Shown here: piece by piece, positions 21,257-29,316 of the stretch
Layout of the letters: every line of letters starts with the position of its first letter
How positions within the stretch are numbered: the first letter of the stretch is position 1
From: Zygophlyctis sp. KS116
Taxonomy: Eukaryota > Chytridiomycota
Direction: 5' to 3'
Assembly: GCA_054661495.1 (NCBI GenBank)
Contig: BAAFSQ010000104.1
Span: 1-30,569, forward strand
Length of the DNA stretch: 30,569 bases
The notes under the pieces: generated by a model
Told to the model about the DNA's origin: nothing
Database searches by the model: none
What the model saw: only the letters and a program-made list of their open reading frames with translations
Program-made: the position numbers and the translations under genes

Positions 21257-22343
21257 ATGTCTTTGGAAATAAATGTCTATCCTGTAATTTAGGAAATCAT
21301 AATTCATCTAGTTGACTGAATCTAATCTACGCCGTTTACAAAGCGAACAGTTTGATTCTTATCATTTTTATGATTCAAAAGTTCCATTTATAGAGCAATA
21401 CATTAATCAGCAAGCGCATCTAGCAGTGACTCCAAGAAGCTGTAGGAAATCAGACTTCAAACCACGAACTGATAGCAGCGGTAAATCTAAACGTGCACAT
21501 ATGATGAAAGATAAGGATGGATGTCTATCTATAGTTACAAAGTATTTATTAAAGACTTAATATTTAGAAAGAAAAAGATATCTAGTGATCAGAGCAAAAA
21601 TCATAGATCAGGTACCATTATTAGCGTAATCATAGGAACTCATAAACCAAAGTCTACAAATGACAATAAAATCCAAAAAAAGAATCGGCTGTCGGTACTT
21701 TAGTCTATATAACCATCAGATGAAGATGTCGGACAATCCATTAAACATCAAAAGTAGACTAGGACTTTTTAACAAGGGATGTAGTAGTTCCAAGGCTCTC
21801 ATTGAACGCAGAGGTATTCTTACATTTTTCCTAAAAGAAGCATCTTTACTATCATTTGACGAAGACGGTTTTTTAAATGGATCTCCGACTAAAGACTTGA
21901 AAACTAATGATCGGACAGATCTTATTTCATCATTTTTTCAAAGCAAAAAACCATTAGTTCAGAATGCTAAATCAGATATACAGCCTAAATCCTTTAATGA
22001 ATCAAATGATTCATATCTTAAAAGCCCAAGATTTATCAAAGAAACTAATCAGAAAATGAATCTAGTAGAAAATCCTGATGACCTGTACGTGTACTATAAT
22101 TGTTTATATTTTAGATCAAGCTATAGCATGGACACATTTGGACGATGCTCTCCTAGTCAATGTAAAAATAGAAATGATTGCCAAAGTTCAAAAGTTACTC
22201 TTGATCACTCAAAGGAGAATATAAAAAAACTATCTCAATGCTACATTCCTCAACCGTGGGATTCTGTGCAATATAATCCAGTCTCTTTACCTAGAATTGG
22301 ACCATCAGCCTCAAATTTCAAGTATTCTGCCTTTCGAATTTAA
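21257..22343 (+). CDS. Unrecognised 335-aa protein
   Basis: Four exons are proposed: 21257-21283, 21312-21541, 21568-21694 and 21720-22343. They sum to 1008 nt (335 aa), with introns of 28, 26 and 25 nt. All three introns have GTA..AG borders of the local size and keep one open frame, which is the main support. The protein is hydrophilic, rich in Ser, Lys and Asn, with a basic stretch (TKKKKISSDQSKNHRS) and no clear domain or membrane segment. More ordered parts may be SRLGLFNKGCSSSKALIERR, FLKEASLLSFDEDGF and the end LPRIGPSASNFKYSAFRI. Four Cys sit in the last 100 residues. It starts 13 bp after the PRO2 stop. I do not recognise it and assign no function. Confidence 0.65.
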
Positions 22344-22373
22344 TGATTATTATATAATTTTGCTATTATCTGG

Positions 22374-22861
22374 TTACTGTACTTGTTCCTTGACTTGATC
22401 ATTCACTTGTTCCTGTACTTCTTCCTTGACTTGTTCCTGCACTTCTTCCTTGACTTCATTGTCAGATCTATATTTTAGCGCAATCTACAATGGTACATTT
22501 TAATTTTCTTCTCTGCAGACTCTTCCTCATCATTTAAACTTTGAGCAGCTCTTTTCCCTTTCCCAGTCTCACCTTTTCTTGGTTCAGACGACACCAAATC
22601 TTTTAAAAAATCTAAATTTGATACTGAATGCACAGTCTTTCTTCTATAATTTAGACTTTAGAATTACAAATGCACTAGAGTAATTTTCTTCTCTCCATGT
22701 AATGATGCAACTGTTGCTGATAACATTTCTTGTATAAACAGCTCCAAAGACTTTGAAACGCAAACAAGTGCACCTACAGCGACTCTTCCAATTTCTTCAT
22801 CTGTCCTCATAATTTGCTTGATCCTAGATGTGGGGAAAGTCGGTTTATACTTTTTCTGCAT
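22374..22861 (-). CDS. BUR6: NC2-alpha (DRAP1/Bur6), histone-fold transcription regulator
   Basis: Three exons (22861-22668, 22643-22497, 22467-22374) give 144 aa, with introns of 24 and 29 nt. The histone fold starts at once: KKYKPTFPTSRIKQIMRTDE, EEIGRVAVGALVCVSKSLEL and FIQEMLSATV, then a helix ending SNLDFLKDLV. NC2-alpha pairs with NC2-beta and sits on TBP-DNA, blocking TFIIA/TFIIB entry (family knowledge). After a basic linker the protein ends in tandem copies of VKEEVQEQ, a charged helical tail not typical of the core family. The start lies 26 bp from the divergent HYPK start. Confidence 0.92.
22375..22454 (-). repeat. 24-nt tandem repeat coding VKEEVQEQ tail of NC2-alpha
   Basis: On the minus strand two 24-nt units stand side by side and differ at one base (GTG vs GTA). 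A third, decayed unit (VNDQVKEQ) and a partial VQ follow before the stop. The reading frame is kept throughout, and the product is an amphipathic Glu/Gln/Val helix. Confidence 0.85.
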
Positions 22862-22887
22862 TTGATTCCTTTTCGATTCCTAGCCCA
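22862..22887. promoter_or_regulatory. 26-bp divergent start region, NC2-alpha / HYPK
   Basis: Only 26 bp separate the two start codons on opposite strands. Promoter and 5' leaders must therefore overlap each other or lie inside the coding sequences. No motif is visible. Confidence 0.5.
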
Positions 22888-23294
22888 ATGAGTGACGATT
22901 CTTGCAGTCATTCCCATGCTCCTGAAACTGAAGAAGAGACCCAAGAACAAGGTCATGCCAGACAAGAGAATAAAGATCTTGCAGACATATCTCGGTATTT
23001 AGAAGACGATAGCTTTAAAGATCAGAATACAATCAAATTACCAACTTTTCTCCTTGAAGCAAAAGCAACAACGAGAGCCAAGAGATTAGAAAAGTATTTT
23101 TTAAAGATTTAAAATTAGAGAGAAACAGTTTGCAAGCATAAAAGTTGAAAAAACGCAAGTTGAATTACTGGTAATTTTACAATTGTTAATTCTAGATTAA
23201 GGAATTGGAAATGTCAAAATTAGCTGCTGAAAAACTGCTGAAAAATAATAATGGAGATTTGAATGCAGCATTAAAGGAGTTTATTAAAATATAG
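22888..23294 (+). CDS. HYPK-like NatA-associated UBA protein
   Basis: Three exons (22888-23093, 23119-23170, 23196-23294) give 118 aa, close to human HYPK; both introns are 25 nt. An acidic, His-containing N-terminus (SCSHSHAPETEEETQEQGHA) is followed by a charged helix (RAKRLEKEKQFASIKVEKTQ) and a C-terminal UBA-like fold, VELLIKELEMSKLAAEKLL then NNNGDLNAALKEFIKI. HYPK binds the ribosome-associated NatA N-acetyltransferase and tunes it (family knowledge). The frame is open upstream to 22828, but 22888 is the ATG matching the family and avoids overlap with the opposing NC2-alpha start. A NAC-alpha-like UBA protein is the alternative. Confidence 0.85.
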
Positions 23295-23320
23295 TGATCT
23301 AGACTAAATCATTAAGAATG

Positions 23321-23560
23321 TTAAGAATGAGGGTTACCAATAATAAGGGTTGACCAATTGACTGAGAGCGCTGACTGATTTACATTGGCCTGAATGCCTA
23401 ATCTTGATAGGATATCCCTAATCTGGTAATCAGACAAATTAAAGAAAGCCTTGGCTTGAGTTGACTGATTCCCATCTGAAAATATTCGTGATTTTAATTT
23501 ACAGGCTACGCTTTTTGTCTCAGCGGAACAAGTGCCACTATGAAGCAGCACCGCTGCCAT
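23321..23560 (-). CDS. Unrecognised 79-aa small protein
   Basis: ATG-started 79-aa ORF filling most of the space between HYPK (26 bp tail to tail) and the cyclin (36 bp head to head). That snug spacing suggests a real gene. It has two N-terminal Cys (GTCSAETKSVACKLKS) and a probable helix NLSDYQIRDILSRLG, with no signal peptide or membrane segment. A GT..AG segment near the 3' end could alternatively trim the last residues. Too short and featureless to assign. Confidence 0.5.
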   Translation of the reverse strand: MAAVLLHSGTCSAETKSVACKLKSRIFSDGNQSTQAKAFFNLSDYQIRDILSRLGIQANVNQSALSVNWSTLIIGNPHS

Positions 23561-23596
23561 CCTTAATTACAATCCTTTTGATTTTTTAATTCTATA
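23561..23596. promoter_or_regulatory. 36-bp divergent start region, small ORF / cyclin
   Basis: These 36 AT-rich bp separate two opposed start codons. If the 79-aa ORF is not a gene, the cyclin promoter has more room. Confidence 0.4.
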
Positions 23597-24277
23597 ATGT
23601 CTGGGGATCCTAGCAAGTTTTCTAGATTTGTAACATCAATGGTCTTTCAATTATTACATAGATCTCCAAAATCTAAACTTTCAAATAATGGAATTCCACC
23701 ATCTCCGCCTCTGAATAATCAGTTGGATACAGATCTGGTTTATTTATCTCTTGATATTATGGATCATGCACCTCAGATTTTATATTGTATTCATCATATT
23801 CTTCAATGTACGGCTGAATCTATTTCTCTTGCAATAGTTGTATTGGCTTTAAAATATATAAAGAGAATCATGTTGTATAAAATCAAAATACCAAGAGTTG
23901 GATCTGAAGCTCATTTATTTTGTGTATGTTTAATTTTGGCTCATAAACAATTGGACGATCATGCTTTTAAAAATAAGACTTGGTCTAGAATAACTTTAAT
24001 TCCTGTAGATATGATTACACAAATGGAACGTGAATGTCTCTCTTGTCTTCAATTTGATTTATATGTCTCCCAAAAGGAATTTTCTCTATGGCATTCAAAT
24101 ATTCAAAGATTAGCATTAGGATGGAATCAAGGATATTCAAAAGCTTCTAGATCTCATTCAATGCCATATTATTTTAGAAAAACACCTGAAAGACTTGAAA
24201 AAAGATTATTAAATTCTAATCAAAAGCAAAGGAAACAAAGAAAGGCAAATATCTGTTTTCAATCTAATATTCTGTAA
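23597..24277 (+). CDS. PHO80/PCL-like cyclin
   Basis: Intronless, 226 aa. The cyclin box is of the PHO80/PCL (cyclin Y-like) type: SISLAIVVLALKYIKRIML, HLFCVCLILAHKQLDDHAFK, NKTWSRITLIPVDMITQMER and LSCLQFDLYVSQKEFSLW. The Lys/Asp pair and the NxxW and ExxxLxxLxF spacing match the family. Such cyclins activate Pho85/CDK5-type kinases in nutrient and polarity signalling (family knowledge). The last 40 residues are basic (RLLNSNQKQRKQRKANIC). Partner and role are not readable here. Confidence 0.88.
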   Translation: MSGDPSKFSRFVTSMVFQLLHRSPKSKLSNNGIPPSPPLNNQLDTDLVYLSLDIMDHAPQILYCIHHILQCTAESISLAIVVLALKYIKRIMLYKIKIPRVGSEAHLFCVCLILAHKQLDDHAFKNKTWSRITLIPVDMITQMERECLSCLQFDLYVSQKEFSLWHSNIQRLALGWNQGYSKASRSHSMPYYFRKTPERLEKRLLNSNQKQRKQRKANICFQSNIL

Positions 24278-24345
24278 ATAAGATTAAAGTTTTGAATAAT
24301 TTATTTCAATCATTACAGTCCTCATTGAGTCATAAATTCCGATAT

Positions 24346-25748
24346 ATGGAACGCAAAGAGTATTTTATAGCTGCAATGTTGACCGCTGTGACTAGTATTG
24401 GAGTCGTTGCATTATACAGAAATCTAAAGAGTAAACCAGGTGTAGAGTCTCCAAGAGGGATTTCAATACAAAGAGCTTCAATAAGACATTCAAGGACTAT
24501 TAATCATGATAATACAGAGGCCCAGAGTATGATAGAAGAAGGTCCAACGATTTTAAATGCATTATATATACATTCTCAAGAGTCTGCAAGACAAGGTAGA
24601 TTGTATTTATAAGACTAGATGCGTGTATTCATAGGTCAATTACATGTAATCATTGCTCTATTTCTCCAATCAGAGGTACAAGATACAAATGTGCAAACTG
24701 TGCTGATTTTGACTTGTGTTCAATGTGTGAAGATCTGGAAATACATGAGCGAAATCATGTCTTTATCAAAATTAGGATACCGATTCCACCATTGGCAAAT
24801 CAAAGGACACCGGTAGCTCCTGCATTTTATCCTGGAAGTTCTCTAGAGACTGGGCTCACATCAGAGGTATCAAATTTAGAATAAGAAATAGGTAAATTGG
24901 ATAGAGTTGATGCAATCTTGCCATTTTGATCTTTTTGAACTTGAAGCTCTGTTTGATCAGTTTAGATCATTAGCTTCAATGGAAAATATATCTAATCAAG
25001 GGATTTTGGGAATTACTAGATCTTGTTTTCAGAAATGTTTGGGACCAGTTGGAATGGAGATCAATCTTATTACAGATCAAGTATTTAAATTCTTTGATAG
25101 GGATAATGATTTATTGATTACATTTGGTGAATTTATTCAAGGGATGTCTGTACTATGCAAGGGGACATTTGAAGAGCGCGTCGAATGTAAGTAGTAAGTC
25201 TAATATTTAAAGGTGCGTTCAATGGTTATGATTTAGATGGAGATGGGCTTATTTCTAGAATAGAACTAAAGAAAATGTTCAAGGCGTATTTTCATTTAAG
25301 TATGGAATTAGTTAGGGATGTTGTAAAAACTATGGAAACAGAACTGGTGGAAAATTTTGATGAATTTGATGCAAAACCAGTCTCATCTTCTTTTAATGCT
25401 CCAATTACATCATCGGGAGAGCCATCAAATTATGATAAAGTTTTTGAAAAGGAAGATTCAAAAATTCTACATTCACCAGGTCTGAAAATTCAGACTTATA
25501 ATCCTCCTTTTTCTCCAGTAAATTTAAACACATCGCCCGTTTTGATGAATGGGAGACTTGCGTTACATAGTGAGTTTCCAGTCATGGAAGCAATGGGACA
25601 GACGGCACTAGAGGCAATGGTTAACCAAACTTTTATGGATGCATCAGCTGGAAGTAAAGACTTTCTGGATTATAATGAATTTTTCAAGGCTGCTGAAAAG
25701 GATTCAAATTTATTGGCTTGGTTTGAGGCACTTGGTTCAGTGTTTTAG
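24346..25748 (+). CDS. Membrane-anchored ZZ zinc finger plus EF-hand protein
   Basis: Four exons (24346-24595, 24619-24866, 24892-25186, 25213-25748) sum to 1329 nt (442 aa); introns are 23, 25 and 26 nt. A hydrophobic anchor lies near the N-terminus (YFIAAMLTAVTSIGVVALY, about 6-24). A ZZ zinc finger follows at about 90-135: CNHCSISPIRGTRYKCANC, DFDLCSMCEDLEIHERNH. Then come EF-hand loops, one imperfect (DRDNDLLITFGEF, about 235) and one canonical (DLDGDGLISRIEL, about 271), and a third degenerate helix-loop near the C-terminus (KDFLDYNEFFKAAEKD). It is probably a calcium-responsive membrane protein (inference). The upstream frame reaches only a TTG at 24292, so the 24346 ATG is used. The TAG stop overlaps the stop of ELG1 on the other strand. 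Confidence 0.85.
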
Positions 25749-28353
25749 TAGCATTTCTTTGCAAGCGACTCGAATTGTTCATCTGTTAGTTCGCCCTCGA
25801 ATAAACGCAATGCTTTTCTAAAAAACTATAAGACAAATAATTGTAATACCTTTTTGATCGTCTAGTTCTTCCAGTTTGGCGGTGAAAACATTCGTCTTCT
25901 TTAACTAGATGCGCATTTCTGAGCAAAATTGACAGCCATGGTAGCATTTCAGTGATAAAACAGCGTGGAACTTGGATTGAACTATCCCAAAACAAAAGAT
26001 TTGACACATCATTTAATCTTGACTTCATATATGGCCATTTAGGAAAATCATAGTATGGCAAAACGGCAGCGTCTTTAGATTGAGGCCTTTCTTTTTCTGA
26101 ATTACTGGCCAAAACCGTGATGCTTTCGACAATTTCTAATTGGCATTGGATATCCCTAAATGACGTTTCAGTAGAAGGTGGTTGATTATCGGCAAGAAGA
26201 GGAAAGAGGAAACATAAATCACTCCAGCTCTTGTGATTCTGAAAATCTGTATCTCGGTTCTTTTCCTCAGTATTAAAAAAATTACCGAGAAATAAGATGA
26301 TCTGATTTTGAAGTCATTATTGGAAATTGAATCACAAGTACGTAAAGCACCGTCCAAATCATTAGGAATTCCGCATGCACTCCAGATTTGAATTTCGTCT
26401 GAACAAATTGGAGATGTACAATCCAATTCATCTATCTTGTAAAAATTAAAACCATCTGCATCATTTAAAACCATAGGAGTATCTATCTTAGTAGAGATCT
26501 GTAAGAACAAAATAATCTGCCGAATATCGCTTTTAAACCGGGAGAATATTTTCTCGAATAACAATGGTTCAATCATAATTCCTTCATTTAGCAATAGCAG
26601 AGTTAAATAGCATTTGAGTTCATCTTCTTCAGGAGGGCAAATTTGGTAAATTTCAATCGATTGTAAAAGAGTCTCTAATGTACTAGAAGGGATTGCAGAA
26701 TTACTTGAAATAAGTGGATTTTCTATTAGTTAAAACTGAATATGGAAAATACCGTTACAGCAAAGGATTATAGGCCTCCTACTGGTTTCAAATAATGTCG
26801 AAACTCCATTCCAAAATCCTTTATCTTGCTCTGTAATTACATCAGCACTATCTAATACAATTACTGTTTTTCTAGAAGAAGCCTAAAGACAATTAACAAT
26901 CAAGGTTTCTTACGGTTTTAGCCTCTTCAGCGTTATCCTGCAGAATAGATTGATCATTATTTTGTAGACCAGCAAATCTAGGAGGTGGTGATACAGAAGA
27001 TGGTATAATTTCTGGCAGAACCACTGGTGGTCTGGGTGGAGATTCTGGTGGGGGTGCGTTTTGAATAGGTTCTTCTGCATCGGACTTCTTTATTGGCTTG
27101 AAAAAGCTGGCAATCCCGCCTTTTGGTCTTGGCTTGAAGAAGTTGGTAATATCTTTCTTCTTTTTGGTAAGCGACTGCTCTTGTTCTACTTGCTTCCGCG
27201 GCTTTTTAAGAGTTGCATTGTGATTTATATGTTCTTGGTCTACTTCAATTTCTTCATCTGAAGAATTCACAATTATCTTCTTTCTTCGTTTTTTTGGAAC
27301 CTCCTTCTTTTCTTGAAACCAATTTGCATCTATAGTCGCCTTTTTACCGCCTCCAACAAGTCGTGAAGACGTTGTTTCTCCTAAAGTTGAAATCAAATCC
27401 TTTCCAGTTCTCTTAATCCCACTATGAATTTCCAAAATACTTATATTGGCTTCTTTTGCAACTGCAGACACCAGAGCTGTTTTTCCAACCCCTGGAGGCC
27501 CAATTATCAGTTGATGTTTATTAGAAACTGACGTATCATATTCCAAATCTTCGTCGGAAATAATAAATTCATCAAAATCGTCTAGCTTGTGATACTTTGC
27601 CACTTTCTTAGGAATGGGGCGAATCTTATTCTTTGGTTTCCATTCTTCAATATATTTCAATAAACTGGATGCGTAAATTCTATTTGTAGATCCTAATATC
27701 TGTTCAGAGCATATTGGAGCATATTTGTCATTCCACTGAGCGCTACTTTCTTGATATGGACCTATTAGTCTATCGTATAATACTCGAATACATGGCTCTT
27801 GTAAAAGCTCCGTGGTGAATTGGCTGCTTAAATAGTTATCCAATTCCATCTGTGACATTCTGACAGTAGATATTTTTGATTGAGCTGTTTCACAATCTTG
27901 AATCACTACCAGGCGAGTTTGATCAGTAGATTCATAGTTAATAACATTATTGCTCCTTTTAGGAAATAATGAGAAAATATTCCCTCTTGATGGCTTATAA
28001 TAGTGGCCGACATGACAATCTTGATAAGTAGGGATCAAAGGCTCTATCAAATTCACCGTTTCATCACACTTTACGATTGCATTATTTGCTTTCTTATCAA
28101 AAAATGGATTAACGGCTTTTCCTTCCAGCAATAGTTTTGTTAAGTCATGCGATGCTTGCATTTGCTCTTTAACATCTTCATTGTTTTCTTTTTCATTATA
28201 GCTTTCATTTGCTCGTCGGACAGGTTTTTTTGGAGATGGTGGAATATCTTGCAATGCGTAATTAACAACCTTTGCCGGCCTTAAACTTCTTTTCTCAAAG
28301 AAGGAATGTATGCTCTATGATTAGTTGAAGTATGGAACCTTTTTTTCCGTCAT
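25745..28353 (-). CDS. ELG1: ELG1/ATAD5, PCNA-unloading RFC-like subunit
   Basis: Six exons: 28353-28339, 28314-26914, 26882-26753, 26722-26286, 26259-25850 and 25817-25745. They sum to 2466 nt (821 aa). AAA+ blocks: WNDKYAPICSEQILGSTNRI, Walker A GPPGVGKTA (277-285), ISILEIHSGIKRTGKDLI, Walker B TVIVLDSADVI and RRPIILCCN; the C-terminus RKALRLFEGELTDEQFESLA resembles ATAD5. ELG1 with RFC2-5 removes PCNA from DNA (family knowledge). Three PIP-like motifs: SIHSFF (6-11), DITNFF (393-398) and GIASFF (405-410). The Walker B Glu is replaced (LDSAD). Softer points: the 15-nt first exon uses a GTTCCA splice donor; intron 26285-26260 could end 6 nt earlier; the last intron is taken as 32 nt because this keeps the ATAD5-like end, whereas a 24-nt choice would stop at 25786. 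Confidence 0.88.
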
Positions 28354-28565
28354 TTTATTTTATTAAAGCGTCGGAGCGTCGCAGTTGATCATGATGGCAG
28401 TCTTATGATAAATATCATTAATGAACTTGATCAGATTTTATCTAGCATATGCAATCACTAATATTTACTCCTAAACAAGAATTATTTGTTTATCGGTCGT
28501 CTGGCCATCATAGAGTCAGATCTCTTCACGCCACAACGCCACATCTTGCCGTTTACAAAATTATC
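28354..28565. promoter_or_regulatory. Divergent intergenic region, ELG1 / WSC gene
   Basis: At 212 bp this is the longest gene-free stretch in the window. It holds two GCGTCG hexamers two bases apart (28368-28373, 28376-28381), GC-rich against an AT-rich background, and two TTGATCA heptamers (near 28384 and 28429). These could be transcription factor sites. The downstream frame is open from an ATG at 28449, but the signal peptide begins at 28566. Confidence 0.45.
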
Positions 28566-29127
28566 ATGGAAATCCTCATCTTGATCAGTATGATTGCAGT
28601 AGCTGTCCTAGGACAGGCTCCATCTAACCAAAATAAGTTTCAGCTAGCCGACTGTATTAGTGGAGCTCCTGATTCACTTGGACTATCTGGACCATTTAGT
28701 GAAGGGCTTGTTCCAGCCAGTTGTGTTGCCATTTGCACCCAAAGAAATCTTGAGCTTACATTCATTACTGGAGGATCAAATGCAAGATGCTATTGTGCAA
28801 ATTCTGTTCCTACTCCAAGAAAGTCAAACGATATTCTGTTTTGTCAGTCCCCATGTACAGATGGTGTAACGATAGGATGCGGATCAAATGGACTATTTGA
28901 GGGATCCCCAGCATTTGCCGTCTATGTTGTAAGTTTAATCGGTTAATATCTAGTTGGATGGAAACCAGCTGAGGACTACGCCATTCAAACTAACAGATCC
29001 ATTAACACTATTACCTCGAGCCATGTATGTCTATATTGGATTTTCAGGGATTGTTGGGATTGTTGTCTTCATTATTAGTACATTTGCTTGGATTGCAAGA
29101 GGGAAAGAAAATAGGAAAAGCAAATAA
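28566..29127 (+). CDS. Secreted/membrane WSC-domain protein
   Basis: Two exons (28566-28928, 28954-29127) over a 25-nt intron give 178 aa. A signal peptide (MEILILISMIAVAVLG) is followed by a WSC-type domain with eight Cys (SCVAICTQRNLELTF, ARCYCANSVP, FCQSPCTDG, IGCGS, ending FAVYVLDG). A single transmembrane helix follows (YVYIGFSGIVGIVVFIIS), then a short basic tail (ARGKENRKSK). This resembles a miniature Wsc/Slg1 wall sensor without the long Ser/Thr stalk; WSC domains bind glycans (family knowledge). The cytoplasmic tail looks too short for the usual signalling region, so it may be an adhesin or surface protein instead. Confidence 0.82.
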
Positions 29128-29316
29128 CTGATTCTAATCGTATCTATTGAATTGGCAGATTTAAATAGTAATCAAATATTCAATTTCAAATAGTGTTGTG
29201 ATTATTGAGATTTGCTATTGAATTGAGACTTATGTTCTAGATCTTACTCTACAACGGGATATTCAAGAGGACGTCATTACGACAGCTAACTGGGAAATTA
29301 CCTATAATCTATTGAA

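Noticed and set aside
24619-24816. 65-aa plus-strand ORF at 24619-24816
   Set aside because: It is the wrong frame of the ZZ zinc-finger exon; the other frame gives a clean Cys pattern.
25818-25849. 24-nt version of the last ELG1 intron, ending the protein at 25786
   Set aside because: The 32-nt version yields an ATAD5-like C-terminus (ALRLFEGELTDEQF), while the shorter one gives a few unrelated residues. RNA could overturn this.
26260-26285. A 20-nt intron in ELG1 (acceptor at CTGAG)
   Set aside because: It keeps the same frame, but 20 nt is below all others here, and the 26-nt choice fits the local size range.
28449-28565. ATG at 28449 as the start of the WSC protein
   Set aside because: It would place 39 polar residues before a clean signal peptide that begins at 28566.
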